Source: Haematobia irritans
Taxonomy: Eukaryota > Arthropoda > Insecta > Diptera > Muscidae
Length of the DNA: 64,000 bases
Assembly (NCBI RefSeq): GCF_050003625.1
Contig: NC_134400.1
Location: 56,610,066 to 56,674,065 of the forward strand
Direction: 5' to 3'
The position numbers and the translations under genes were made by a program. Shown here piece after piece: positions 33,429 through 45,992 of the stretch (positions are counted from its first letter, which is position 1; every line of letters starts with the position of its first letter). Under the pieces are notes generated by a model, which did no database searches, was not told the DNA's origin, and worked only from the letters and a program-made list of their open reading frames with translations.

Positions 33429-34762
33429 GAAGCATTAAGTTGATAAAGCTAATGATTGAAATTTTTAATTAAAAAATTAATTTATACAATTAGATTTTTG
33501 GTTAAATTCGGGAGACTAATGCTATGTTCCCACGGACTCGTTTTCCTCATTCGTTTTTCAGTCGGAGCATATTTCAAACTAGGGGCGTTTAGATTATAAT
33601 AATTTTGGAGGAAAACTTGTGTTTTTAAATTAATTTTTTGTATGGGGAAAACGACTCGTTTAATTTTAAATCAAACAATAAATTTTTATGTACATATAGA
33701 AATAGTGACAAATAATGTAGAAAAAATTGGTGCTTAGACTAGAAGACACATATCTCTGATATAAAGTATTTTTCCTTGTCCAAAAGTGGATGAACTTTTC
33801 AATAAAGTCGTTATAAACAAGTGATTCGACTTAGAAGTTAGTATTTTAACATGAAAGAAAATTTTGTTTGACTAAGGTCAACTCGTCTTTAATAATTTTG
33901 AAAAAAAAAAAATTATAACAAAGCATGAATGACCCAACGTTTTAGCGAACGAGGTTGCCAAAGACTAAGTTACCCTATTTAATTTTTCGTCTCCAGAGAA
34001 GGTGTTGATAGCTGTATCCGACGATGGCCGCTCCCCATTTTTTCCATCGAGGCTGGCATCAAGATTAGGTTAGGTTTAAGTAGTATCCCTTTATTTCAGG
34101 ATCACTTAGACTACTCAGCTGTGATACCAAATTTACTTAAAAGTATTAGGTCTGCCAGTAATCTAAAGGTAATCAGCAAAAACTAGGTAACCACATCTCA
34201 TCACAACTGGCATTACCAGGAGTAAAGCTGTCATTACGCGTTGTATTACATTGCGGTTAGTTATAATGACTAACTTGTAATGACAAAAATAAATACTTCT
34301 CGGTATTTTTCGAATTGTTATTCTCAAATTTTTAGGCAGTTGGCTGTTAATGACTTAGTAAAATAGAATAAATGATGGTACCATTGATATAATTATTCAC
34401 ATAATTGAGCATTTTCTTAAAAAATCAAAAAGAATATGTCATGTAACGTTAATACTGAAGATTTTTCCGTTAAGAAATTTTTATCACAAATAATTCATTA
34501 TAATTGTGTTTTAAATTAATGACATTATCATATTATGTTTTATAAATAAATGCTTACTTATACTTCATTCACATTACACTTCCAAAATGCACTTAAACTA
34601 GATTTCAAATGCCCTTTGCCTCATAAAAAGGGGCTTAAAATCCACTTTTACACCCCACAAAAAGTAGATTTCTAAAATCAAGTTTCAAATTCTTATTTTC
34701 AGCCTGAATTCATACTTAAAATTTTAAGTACGCAAATACTAAGTTATACTCATATTCAGTAC
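33429..34762. other. Unit 2 copy of the unassigned intronic stretch
   Basis: Repeats 24895-26226 with scattered substitutions (for example TTTTGCTCATTCG versus TTTTCCTCATTCG) and an A-run change. No gene. Confidence 0.6.
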
Positions 34763-35898
34763 ATGCACAGAAAACAATGTTTGGACATGCTTGCCGCATC
34801 CATTTAATGCTTATCTAGAGCATGTAATTGTCGCTAAAACCATGTATTTTGTCTTTGTAAAAATAGTTTTCGAGCGGAGAAAAATGTATGGTGGCAATAA
34901 GCATTTGAATGGTTCTCAAATACCGCAAACATGTTCTATCATTTAAATGATAGAATTTGAGACCATTAAATGTTCGGGAAAATCATGTACCAGAACATTC
35001 AATTTTTTCACTTGTTTATAGGGAGAAAAGTATTTTTATATGTTAAGTATAGACATGTCTAGAACCATTACATGGCCATAAAGACCATTTACATTTTTTT
35101 CGTGACCATTTAATTTTTTAACTTTCTTGCAGTGAAAATAATTTTATAAAAACATTGAGCAGGTACACACGATTTTCATTTAGCGCGTCAGTGGTGTGTT
35201 GATTGTTTCTTGGAATGGACGTAGAATACGGATTTACTGTGTTTTGTGTTAATTTATTTATTCAGAAGTGGCACGTGGTTTTATGTGAAGACAAAAAAGG
35301 AAAGTGTAATTGAAAAAATGTACCTGTTTTTTGTTCTGCATTTTGCTATATGGTATCATTTAGTTTTATTTGCAGTTACATGATGTCTGCTTTTGTACAT
35401 TTGATGGGCACGATGTAAATATGGAATAATTACTGATTGTTGAAATTGAAATAAAAAAGAGTGTGTAAACATATATGATGTTTGCTTGAACGGCATTATA
35501 AATACAATGAATTAGTTTATAAATAAATAAAAACTAACAAATAAATTTAATTTTGTATTTTCTTTTCTCAAGTGGCGTCCTTTTTTCGACGATGAAAAAA
35601 GCTTTTTTAGAAAGATCAAAACATTTTAGGTTGTGACCATGTTCTTTTAACTAGGAGAAAAACATTTTTAATGAATAACATAACATTTTAAATCGTGACC
35701 ATTGTCTTTTCATTCAAACAAAATTCTTTTTATCAATATAATAACATTTTAGATGAGGACAATTATATGTTTCTTAGAACCATGTTCACTGAGCCAACAT
35801 GGTTGCAGGTTAAAACGTTACATGGTCGCCGCAAAAATAGCTCCTATATTATTTTGCTCTTCGAATATGATTGTGATAATCATGTTTCTTCTCTGTGT
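34763..35898. mobile_element. Family C transposon, copy C3
   Basis: Unit 2 duplicate of C2; no difference noticed by eye. Confidence 0.85.
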
Positions 35899-36424
35899 GT
35901 ACAGAGGTAGCTTATTTGTGCAATTCAAGTACTTAAATTTTGATGTAAGTTTTTTTTTCGAGTTAAAACACGACAATTGTTACTGAATTCGTCTGTGAGA
36001 GTTAGGAACTGAGAGCATAAAATACTTTTTTTCTCCTCGATGCTCTCATCGATTTTCAACCCCTTAAAACTTTTTTTGTTTTGATTGTAATGGTAGCGGC
36101 TTGTATTTCGATTGCTTTTTTAAGCCGACTATGACTTAAAATAAGAAAACTTTTCCTTTATGAGTCACAGCAAATGAGAATGCAAAATAAAGATTTCTTC
36201 TCATTAATACTCTCTTCTCATTAATACTGCTCTGTACGTTACACGTACAGAGCATCGTGTGTGTAATGTTTGGTTTCATTTGATTTGCTTTCTTAAGCAA
36301 ATCAAATTCGAGTTTAGCCGCTAAAATCGTCATTTTTTTCACGATTACTTTTCTTTAATAATTCATTTTATGGAATACAAACCCCATCAAGTTATAATGA
36401 AATCTGCAACAAATATGTATATGT
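35899..36424. other. Unit 2 copy of unassigned sequence before hAT H
   Basis: Duplicate of 27364-27889 with no recognisable feature beyond the target site GTATATGT at its right end. Confidence 0.5.
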
Positions 36425-39400
36425 CAGGGCTGTGGAGTCGAGCCAATTTTGCTCGACTCCGACTCCGACTCCAGCATTTTTCATCAACTCGACTCCGACT
36501 CCGACTCCGGAGTCGACTCCGGGTAATATAACTAAATCTCATTCTAGTACCACTAATTTGTAGTTCTATTTAGGAGGTATATATGGGGTATATATAGGGA
36601 TCGATATAAAGTATCGTATTTATTTATGTGTGCAAGAAAGGTCTTAATTTCGCATTTATACCAATTAAACTTTTTATTTCAAATTTAGGACAATGTTTAA
36701 TAAATAAAATAATGATATAAATACCCATCATAATATGAGAAGATACCGACAGTATATGTATTTGTGGACGAAAATTATTATAAAGGGTTATATTCCCATA
36801 TGCATGAATTTGAATCTGAATCGATTAAGACAAAATTGTATATACTTCTAGAAAATCTCTGTACCTAAAATTTAAATCTAACGTTATGGGACGTAACGCA
36901 AAGAAAGTCTAAAGTCGGGCGGGCCGATTGTAACATACTCTGCACAACTTTGTATTTAGATCTACATTTTTGATAAAATCTGAAATCAGACTTCTACAAA
37001 ATCTCGTGCAATATTTGGGAAACATTCATAATTTTTTATATAGCAAAATTTGAGTCACTTTTACCAGTTTACGACTTAGCAGTGAGTATCAGTAAGAAAA
37101 AAATTTGAGAAAATTTGCTATATAAATAAAATTTTGACAAATTGTTTTATAGAAATAAAATTTTGAAAAAAATATAAATAGAAATTTTGGAAAAATTTTT
37201 GTGTAGTAAATAAAAGTTTGCAAAATTTTCTATAGAAACAAAATTTGAACTAAATTCTCTATATAAATAAATGTTTGAGAAAATTTTCTATATAAATAAA
37301 TTTTTACCAAATTTTCTATAAAAAAAACTATAGTAAACAAATTTTGACAAAATTTTCTATAGAAATAAAATTTTGAAAAAAAATATCAATAGAAATTATT
37401 GGAAAATTTTTTGTGTAGTAAATAAAATTTTGCAAAATTTTCTAAAGAAATAAAATGCTGCAAAATTTTCTATAGAAAGAAAATTTAGACTAAATTTTCT
37501 ATAAAAATAAAATGTTGACTAAATTTTCTATCGACATAAAATGTTGTATAAATTTTGTATAAAAAAAATCTATAGTAACAAAATTTTGGCACAATTTTCT
37601 ATAGAAAAAAATTTGAAAAAATTATTAATAGAAATTTTGGAAAATTTTTTGTGTAAATAAAATTTTGCACAATTTTCTATAGAAGCAAAATTTTGGCTAA
37701 ATTTTCTATAGAAATAAATTTTTGACAAAATTTTCTACATAAAAATATTTCTACACCCACCACCATAGAATGGTGACAGGGGTATAATAAGTTTGTCATG
37801 TCGAAGATGAGCTAGAACGGTCCAGGTTTTGATATAGCTCCCATATCAACCGATCGCCCGATTTGGGTTCTTGGGCTCATAAAAACCGTAGTTTTTATCC
37901 AATTTGCCAGAAATTGGAAACCTAGAGGTATTCTAGGGCTATAAGGAGGAGTGCTGAAAATGGTGATTATCGGACCATGTTTTAATATAGCTCCCATATA
38001 GACAGAACTCCCGATTTTATTTCTTGAGCTTCTAGAATCCGTAGTTTTTATCCAATTTGTCTGAAATTGGAAATCTGGAGGTATTCTAGGACCATTAAGA
38101 GGTGTGCCGAATATATTGTGTATCGGTCCAGTTTTTGATATAGTCCCCTTATAAACCGGCCCTCCGTTTTGGGGTCTATATTCTAGAACTACAATAGATG
38201 TGCTGAATACTGTACGTATCCTTCCATGTTTTTGGCGTAGCCCCATTAGTCCGATTAGACCAAAATAGACCCAAAAAATTATTGAAGTTGGTCCGATGGT
38301 CAGACCAAATGGAATTTTTCTGCAGAAATAACATTTGGACAAAAATTTCTATAGAAATAAAATTTTAACAAAATTTTCATAGAAATAAAATTTTAACAAA
38401 TTTTTCATAGAAATAAAATTTTAACAAAATTTTGTATAGAAATAAGCTTCTTAAAAAATTTTGGGATACAATATTATGCAAAAATTTTGTACAAATTTTA
38501 AGAAAAAATAAAATTTTGCGATAACTGTCTATAGAAAAAGATTTCTGCTAAATGTGTAATAGAAATATAATTTTGGCTAAATTTTTTACAGAAATTAAAT
38601 TTTGGCTAAATTTTCAATAGAATTAAACTTTGGCTACATTTTCTATAGAAATTAAATTTTGGCTAAATTGAAATTTTGGCTAAAATGAAATCTATTGAAA
38701 TAAAATTTGGACCAAATTTTCTATAGAAATAAAATATGGATAAAATTTTCGATAGAAATAGAATGAGGTCAAAATTTTATATAGAAATAAAATTTTGAAA
38801 AAATTTTCTTTCGAAGAAAAATTTTAGAAAAATTGTAACTTTTAAATTATATTAATTTAAATTAGAAAACTGGTCCCCTGGTACGAATTTTGGAAAAATT
38901 TGGTCCAAAATAAAAATTCGTTGTTGCAACGCTGGTAAGGCCTCCATATAGACCGGTTTCAGATATTGAGGGTACAGAAGGTGCATTTACCATTAATGTA
39001 AATTTGCCAGATATTACTTCTCGTAATCATAAAACAGTTGGTGTACTATAGATTTTAGATTTCAAATCAAGGTATTTTTTCTTAATTTTCTTGCACATTT
39101 ACAGGATATGTTTATGATTCCTTTAAACTCAAACAAAAATAGTTTTTATAAATCCGGAATCTGATAGGTAAAATCTTTGCATTTATTTTCGGGATGCGAA
39201 CTGGTTAAACTGATCTGTCATCAAACCCCCATGGAATTTTCTAGGGAAATTAGTATATTTGATTCATGTTTATGATTCGGCCCGGACGAACTTACTGCTG
39301 TATATACTTATTTTATTTTTTATTTTCTATAGAAATAAATGTTGACTTAATTTTCTATAGAAAAAAATATTTCTATAGTAATAATATTTCGAATAATTTT

Positions 39401-39883
39401 TTTATAGAAATTAAATTTTGACAAAACATTCCATATAAATACAATAGTGACAAAATTTTCTATAAAAAACAGCTTTGACAATTTTTTCTGTCATATGTGT
39501 GTAGGTATATAGCCTTAAAATAAAATTAAAAACAATAAATTCGAATTATTGTTCGAATTATTTCAAATAAATTGATATGGGGATTAAAATGGATCGATCC
39601 AGCCCATTTGCTAGTCTAACATTCTAGGAAATATAAAATGATAGCCGTAATTGGAAGTTGATTTTCATTTCCAATCATGGTGTACATTGATCGAATGCAT
39701 AACGCATTGGAAACTAATTTGCGTAAAAACTTTTTTAGTTACAAAAATGTGAAGTGTTTTAAAAAATTTGGTTTAGCCGGAGTCGGAGTCGAGCAAAATT
39801 TTTACGACTCCGACTCCGACTCCAGCCAAATCTTCAGACTCCGACTCCAAGACTCCGACTCCGACTCCGACTCCACAGCCCTG
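36425..39883. mobile_element. hAT-type element H, complete copy
   Basis: 3459 bp between exact 8-bp duplications GTATATGT (36417-36424 and 39884-39891). Termini CAGGGCTGTGGAGTCG and CGACTCCACAGCCCTG are perfect 16-bp inverted repeats, followed inside by many GACTCC / GGAGTC units. The interior is made of other repeats (reversed family B end, 29-bp minisatellite, A/B-like element); no transposase gene. Confidence 0.95.
37095..38855. repeat. 29-bp minisatellite tracts (unit 2)
   Basis: Duplicate of the tracts in unit 1 (37095-37745 and 38325-38855), same unit sequence. Confidence 0.88.
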
Positions 39884-39891
39884 GTATATGT

Positions 39892-39967
39892 ATGTAATTT
39901 TATGCCTTTTTTACTTATTTAGTTTTCACTTTAGTGAAAAAATAAGAAAATTGTTACTTGATATTCA
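39892..39967. other. Short unassigned spacer
   Basis: AT-rich sequence between hAT H and the LINE 3' fragment; resembles GCCTTTTTTACT.ATTTAGTTTTCACTTTAG found inside hAT J (near 23875 and 32400). Confidence 0.5.
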
Positions 39968-40202
39968 TTTAGGTTAAGTTAGGTTAAAGCGGCAGCCCAA
40001 TTAAGATTAACTAAAAGTACATTAACTAAAAGTACCTATTACATATGGGCACTTCTAGGTTTAACCGCTGAACCTTCTTGATTATTTTTCTTTGTTGAAC
40101 CATCCAGATTGTTCCAAAAACATTAGCAGACTGCTTAAGTTAACGTTTTCCAGATCCGCCAGTAATCTGAAGCTATATGCTCCTAAAAGTTGCTTGCGCT
40201 TT
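39968..40202 (-). pseudogene. LINE 3' fragment
   Basis: Matches the LINE end on the minus strand: the (CCTAA)n tail (GGTTAAGTTAGGTTAAAG), the 3' UTR (GTACCTATTACATATGGGCA) and the last coding part (GATTGTTCCAAAAACATTAG; CCAGTAATCTGAAGCTATAT). The 60-bp tail segment is partly deleted or rearranged near 40005. Confidence 0.85.
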
Positions 40203-40204
40203 AT

Positions 40205-40310
40205 TGAACTATCAACCGTCGAACGGAACGGACGTGTTTTTTTAATAGTGGATAAACTCATCGTAATAGGTACCTACTAAGAATTTCAAGTGTGGTGGGA
40301 TATTAATTTA
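40205..40310 (+). pseudogene. LINE 5' UTR fragment, opposite orientation
   Basis: ATCAACCGTCGAACGGAACG through TTTCAAGTGTGGTGGGATAT matches the first ~100 bp of the LINE at 16937-17040 (plus strand). It abuts the minus-strand 3' fragment, leaving an inverted 5'-end/3'-end pair with the ~4.5-kb middle missing. Confidence 0.85.
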
Positions 40311-40593
40311 TGAGTAAATTGGAATGCAAAACAAAATTTTGCTCTCCTTGTTACTCTCACAGATGTTTAACCACCAAAAACTGGGTTTTTCGCATGTATG
40401 AAACATTGTGGGTGTGTATGCGTGTAAGTTTTGATTTCGAGTTTTTTTTGGGTTCGCTTGCATTTTGTTTTTCAAATTCTTTTAGTAATAAGACCCTAAG
40501 TGATAGTGAAGCAGATTTGTCTTCTCACATAAAAGTGAGGAGAACGATATATTATGAATACAAAAAAGTGGGTGCAGCATACAAATATATAAA
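40311..40593. other. Unassigned stretch
   Basis: An open frame (40310-40669, plus) crosses from here into element D and shows no recognisable domain; I do not support it as a gene. Confidence 0.4.
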
Positions 40594-42026
40594 CACCCAG
40601 AAAAAAGTGCCTTCGAAACTAAAGGAAAAATTCTTCATCAAAATAGTTTATCCATTTTATTTCCATTAAGGTAAATTTTTGTGAGAAATAATAAAATTTA
40701 CTCGTTTCAGTAAAAAAATCCTAAACTGTAAGCAGTTAGGAATAGTTCATTAACTAGAATAAGGCATTGAATTTTACTAATACTGTTTTCTTCGCTGGGT
40801 ATAAGAATTTACTACTGAACAAGAAAATTTTATTCACTGATAACAAAGCATTCGTAAAAATAAACAAAATCCGAACTAAAACCAAGTTTCCTCAAAATTA
40901 GTAAAATTTCTTATAAAATGATAATTGCGACTTCCTTTATAATAGAAAGTTTTTCATACATACGAACAACACTTGGCGTAGAAAAATATTTTAGTTCATT
41001 CGTACTAAGAAGTATGCAATCCTTTCAAAACTTAAGGAAACACACTTGTTAGAATATAGGAAATTTTCCTATATTTCTATTGTCTACCTGTAATCGATAC
41101 CTGTCATCGTAATCGATGTGTTTGCTCGTGGGTGTAATCGATATGTTTGCGCGTGGGTTGTTTTTTAGTTGGAATCGCGTTGTTGTGGTATACGGAGAGA
41201 TTATTAAAAAATAATATGGTAAAATAATATAATAAGTAACAAATAAAATATATAAAAGATTTATTATTTTAAATTAGTGAGAAAAATGTTCGTTTTTTGA
41301 AAATAAATCTATCAATGTCCGTGATGGTGTATAAAGAAAGAAAACACCAGCAGAATAACAACCCTTTCATTTGTCTTCATTTTGGAATCTTCAATTATCT
41401 GGTAATATTCAGTGACGCTAACCTTTTGTAACAAAAATGGTTTATGATTTTTATATTTGTAGGTATTGAAATTGTAAAAGGAGGACAAAATCGTTACGCA
41501 GCAACTTATTAAAAGTGAAAGGTACAACAAGAAGAAAAAATGCGTTTTGCAGTTGATGACATTACATGGAAATTGGAAATAGTGGAATAATAAACTAATA
41601 TTTCAAGGCCATTCGATGCTGTTGATTCTTAATAAATATATTCAATATATTAATAAAACATGTCTTTTATTGAAGATAAAATGCTTATATAAATAAATAA
41701 AATTGTATTTAAAAACGAAGGTAAGCAGTTCTAATTATGAAGTAAAAGTTTTACCACAAATATGTAAGATTTGTCCAAATGAATGAAAAAATTTCAATAA
41801 ACCTATTCCATATATGAATTCAAATCAGTTAAATTTTTTCATTCTGTAGCATAGTGGTAAATAAATATAGGAAAATGTTAACTAATATATGGAATGCATT
41901 ATACCTATTTTCTACGAAAATCACATCGTTCAAACAAATAAAAATGTCTTTGGCGCTATACGAAGTTCAACTTTCTTCACAGTAAGTTCATTTTAACTTA
42001 AAGAAGGGGTCACTTTTTTCTGGGTG
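40594..42026. mobile_element. Family D transposon, complete copy D1
   Basis: 1433 bp with perfect 16-bp terminal inverted repeats CACCCAGAAAAAAGTG / CACTTTTTTCTGGGTG and AA on both sides (40592-40593, 42027-42028). CAC...GTG ends plus a 2-bp duplication suggest the CMC group (inference). No transposase. Supplies the empty sites for insertions in copy D2 (47411-51032). Confidence 0.9.
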
Positions 42027-42411
42027 AAGGTAAGAAAAAATAAAGTTTATTATTTTCAAATGAGTATCTGCCAATAAATATATATTTCAACCAATTTTAA
42101 TTGATAGTGCATAAGCAAAAGCGTCTACATACATAACAAGAAAATATTTGTCGTTTATTTAACATGAATAGTATCGGCTATATTTTGCTATGGACTCAAA
42201 AGTTCAATCAGAAGTCATCAAATTAACAATTTCGTTTCCTAAGCTTTGAAGGAGTGCTTTAACAGAGCGTCATTGGATTTGGCTACCATATGTGATAAGT
42301 GGAAGTACTATTTAAGGCGACAAGACCTAAAAAAGTTGAATTCCGCTGATTTTCTTGCTTCCTGGTCCAAGTTTCCTCCATATAAGAACTTTTATAAGAT
42401 TTGGTAAATAA
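42027..42411. other. Unassigned intronic stretch
   Basis: AT-rich; no exon, element end or repeat recognised. Confidence 0.5.
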
Positions 42412-43898
42412 AAACAAGTACGTACGGCCGTAAGTTCGGCCAGGCCGAAGCTTATGTACTCTCCAGCATGGATTGCGTACAAACTTCTTCTAAACACTGC
42501 CATCCACAATCGAATTACTTAAGTTGCGGTAACGCTTGCCGATGACAAGGTATCTTAAAACCTCCTAACACCGTCTTCTAAATTGTATGTAAGTCCATAC
42601 GTGGTTACATTAAATCAAAAAAGATCGATCAAATACGTACAGTATGTCAAGAAAGTCTTTTGACATTGCCAAATATTTCAAATTCTAGAAATAATTGAAA
42701 TATTAAATATTTTATTAAATTTTTAATTCTGTGTACGTATGTATACTTTGCAAAATACATAATAAAATATTTTTTTAAAATTTCATTATATTTAATTTTG
42801 GAACAAAACATAATTTTTATCCCATTGTCAAAACACTTTCTTGACAAACTGTATATAATTCAGTTTGACAAAATTTTCTATAGACATAAAAAAAATTTAA
42901 CAAAATTTTCTATAGAAATAAAATTTTCACAAAATTTTCTATAGAAAGAAAATTTTGACAAAATTTTCTACAGAAATAAAATTTTAACAAACTTTTCTAT
43001 AGAAATAAAATTTTGACTAAATTTTCTTTAGAAATAAAATTTTGACAAGATTTTCTATAGAAATAAAATTTTGAAATTTTCTATAGAAGTAAAATTTGGA
43101 AAACAAATCTATAGAAATAAAATTTGGAAAAAATTTTCTATAGAAATAAAATTTTGACAAAATTTTCTATAGAAATAAAATTTTGACAAAATTTTCTACA
43201 GAAATAAAATTTTGACAAAATTTTCTATAGAAATAAAATTTTGACAAGATTTTCTATAGAAATAAAATTTTAACAAAAATTTTCTACTGAAATAAAATTT
43301 TAACAAAATTTTCTATAGAAATAAAATTTTGGTAGATTATTTTTGGCTCGAGTGGCAACCATGATTATGAACCGTTATCATATGCTGACACCACGTACCA
43401 AATTTCAACCGGATCGGATGAAATTTGCTTCTCTTAGAGGCTCCGGAGGTCAAATCTGGGGATCGGCTTATATGGGGGCTATATATAATAATGGATCGAG
43501 ACCAATTTTTGCATGGTCATTAGAGAACATATACCAACACCATGTACCAAATTTCAGCCGGATCGGATGAAATTTGCTTCTCTTAGAGCAATCGCAAGCC
43601 AAATTTGGGGGTCCGTTTATATGGGGGCTATAGGTAAATATGGACCGATATGGCTCATTTGCAATACCATCCGACCTACATCAATAGCAGCTACTTGTGC
43701 CAAGTTTCAAGTCGATAGCTTGTTTCTTTCGGAAGTTAGCGTGATTTCAACAGACGGACGGAGATGCTCAGATCGACCCAGAATTTCACCACGACCCAGA
43801 ATATATACTTTATGGGGTCTTAGAGCAAAATTTCGATGTGTTACAAACGGAATGACAAAGTTAATATGCCCCCATCCTATGGTGGAGGGTATAAAAAA
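42412..43898 (-). mobile_element. Family A element, copy A2
   Basis: The left end holds the reversed 3' terminus (ACAAGTACGTACGGCCGTAA; GTTCGGCCAGGCCGAA), then a 29-bp minisatellite tract (42855-43335), about two 153-bp units, the reversed (GACG) region and GGTGGAGGGTATAAAA at the right. Confidence 0.82.
42855..43335. repeat. 29-bp minisatellite tract inside A2
   Basis: About sixteen copies of the TTTTCTATAGAAATAAAATT plus TTGACAAAA unit; 43141-43230 shows the 29-bp period cleanly. The junction with the element reads TTTTGGTAGATTATTTTTGG, as in A6 and A7. Confidence 0.92.
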
Positions 43899-44145
43899 AG
43901 ACATTGCAGGGGAATTGACCAAAATGCTTTGAGATAACATTTGTGTAGCATGCAACTTAACCGACTCAGAACAATAGTTGAGACAAAAGTTTGACCATCT
44001 TCGAGTAATAGTGAATGGATTCTGAAATTTGGATTACAAACATTTTCATGAAAACATATGTGGTGGTTTGCTATGTCTTTGTGTGTACATCCCGCTTAAT
44101 ATAATCGTTTTGAAAAAATTAACTCAGAACTGACAGATTACTTAC
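43899..44145. other. Intron 4 sequence next to exon 4
   Basis: Holds the exon 4 donor (GTAAGT, 44145-44140). No element recognised. Confidence 0.6.
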
Positions 44146-44272
44146 TTAACAGTGCAGGTGCAAAACAAACGGCGCTGCATAACATCAACGATCGAGTCGA
44201 ATCCAGTTGGTTGAAAACGTAAAAAGTCAATATGGCCAATCCAACTACATGCAGCATCTCAAATGAAGTAGC
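44146..44272 (-). CDS. Chs2: Chitin synthase exon 4
   Basis: Acceptor CCTTTTTCAG (ends at 44273) and strong donor A|GTAAGT. It starts in phase 0, directly continuing exon 3, and ends with one base of a codon completed by exon 5 (Asn 193). It encodes residues 151-192: ATSFEMLHVVGLAILTFYVF and SLMLCSAVCFAPALL, two membrane segments joined by a short polar loop (NQLDSTR). Insect chitin synthases have E.LH.IGLA.L.F.VLP.LD ... LTNC.CF.P at this place. No start-based ORF call would find so short an exon; it was located from the expected phase and family pattern. Confidence 0.92.
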
Positions 44273-44998
44273 CTGAAAAAGGAAAACGATGGCACGTTGA
44301 ATGAATAGCTTCTATGCAAATTATATAAAATACAAAGTTCTGTTTGCCTGAAAAGTATTTCATTTAAGGGTAAATAAATGTCATTATATAGACTCGCTCC
44401 TATATAATTGGGTTATTTATGTCTGAAAAAAATTTTAGCGGGAAAAATAAGTTTTTAGCCATCGTGTACGTCCGAAAGCCAGGGCTAGGCAGAATTTTAA
44501 GTACCCACCACCATTGAATGTATCCTCGTTATGGATTGTCATATATAATATGACAATCCATAAGAAATGGATAAGAAATGGTAAAAATTCTCTTAATATC
44601 GAGTCTTTGTAAATTGTAGATATGTTACTTAGGGACTTTGTTATGGACTTTTGAGGTCATAATATTGGACTTTCAAGCGAATTTGATGAAACATAACACA
44701 GTATGTGAGTCTATATCTATAACGACGTGTACCAAATTTAGCACAGCTCTGTGCGACCGTGAATAACTTCTATATTTCGAATTTCAAACAAATCGTTTAA
44801 AAATTTGCAGCTTCCGGCTAAAAATCGGAAGATCGATTTATATATTATATTGGAACTGCAGACAAAAAACGCGATTGTGGAAATTTTAATTGTCATAATT
44901 TCGTTATAGAAGGCTGTATCGTCATTATAGCCGGAAATTGATGTTTCGATATGTTAGAAACGGAATGAAAAACTTATCATAGCCCTTTAATTTCCTAT
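44273..44998. other. Intron 3 sequence with A-like relicts
   Basis: Around 44495-44990 decayed family A landmarks are visible (GTACCCACCACCATTGAATG; GATGTTTCGATATGTTAGAA; ACGGAATGAAAAACTTATC). Otherwise unassigned. Confidence 0.5.
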
Positions 44999-45992
44999 AC
45001 TCAAAAAAAGTGAACCTATATGACACTAAAGCCAATTTAATTATATTTTAGTTCATGGAATTATTATGTTCTCCAGAAAGATTCCTTGACTCTAATAATT
45101 TTTTGCGTAAATTACACTGAAAAAAAATATTGTTCTGAAGCCAAAGATTTCATGTCCTTAAAATACGAATGTAAATTTTGCTTAGCATAGGCGACGCATT
45201 TCTATAATATAAAGTTTATTTCCTTGTCCAAAAGTCGAGCTTTTCAATGAAGTCGTATTGTTCTTACAATTAAGTGATTTGACTTAAAAATGAAAGAAAT
45301 TGTTTTTGGGGTAACTCAACGTGACTTAATAATTCACAAAAATTCTTTAAAATTAATGAAATTGTCTTTAAATATGTTGTCTTTTTGCATCTTGACTACA
45401 AATCAGAAAATCGTTCAAAAATAGGACATGTTTTTCAACACTTTATTTTAAAGACGTTTTTTACTTGAAAAATAACATAAATTCTACCGGAAGCCGAGTC
45501 TGAATTGGGGAAATAAAGTTGTCGTTAACTCGTTTTTTAAGGTCTTTAACGGCATATGAAAAAACGAAAAATTAAAATTTGCTTCCTAGAAGCAAGTACA
45601 CAAAACTCAAATTTAAAAGAATTGTGTCTTAAAAGTATCCTTTTTTGTATTCTCCGCTTCTTTGGCTTGGAATCAATACCATTTTTAAAGTAAAGACAAA
45701 ATCTTTGGAACCAGGCATAAATTTTACCAATAATGCACCCATCATGAACTTCGTATGCCACTAAAGATATTTTTGCTAGTTTGAACTCCAATTTTATCCT
45801 TCAAACTATACAATTTTCTTTTATAAAATAATAATTTTGTCTAACAAATTTTCTTGAATTTGTTGAAAATTATTTACTTATTTTTGTGATATCGGCGTGA
45901 CATCTACGTTTCTATTACAGTTTATTTAACATTTTCTAAAATTAATCTATATTTTCTAAAATTAAATAAAATTTTCTTTCCTGGTGGGTTCT
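44999..45992. mobile_element. Family E-like element, copy E2, with inserted sequence
   Basis: Opens ACTCAAAAAAAGTGAACC and closes TTTCCTGGTGGGTTC, as E1. It shares GTTCATGGAATTATTATGTT and the CATCATGAACTTCGTATG block. It is nearly twice the length of E1; extra sequence starting CACTGAAAAAAAATATTG at ~45116 is probably another insertion of a related type, whose right end I could not place. Confidence 0.65.

Larger units (their letters stand above)
30750..39283. repeat. Tandem segmental duplication, unit 2
   Basis: Begins abruptly in LINE sequence (TCTAGACTGCGGTAGGTAC, a stretch deleted from unit 1) and ends at ATTCGGCCC, after which the complete end of element H continues. Over 26.2-30.75 kb versus 34.76-39.28 kb I noticed one substitution (T29993/G38527) and one A-run length change. 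The LINE/J portion differs at roughly 2%. Confidence 0.92.

Noticed and set aside
40310..40669. 119-codon open stretch with a hydrophobic part
   Set aside because: Crosses from LINE 5' debris into transposon D; no domain, no splice support.
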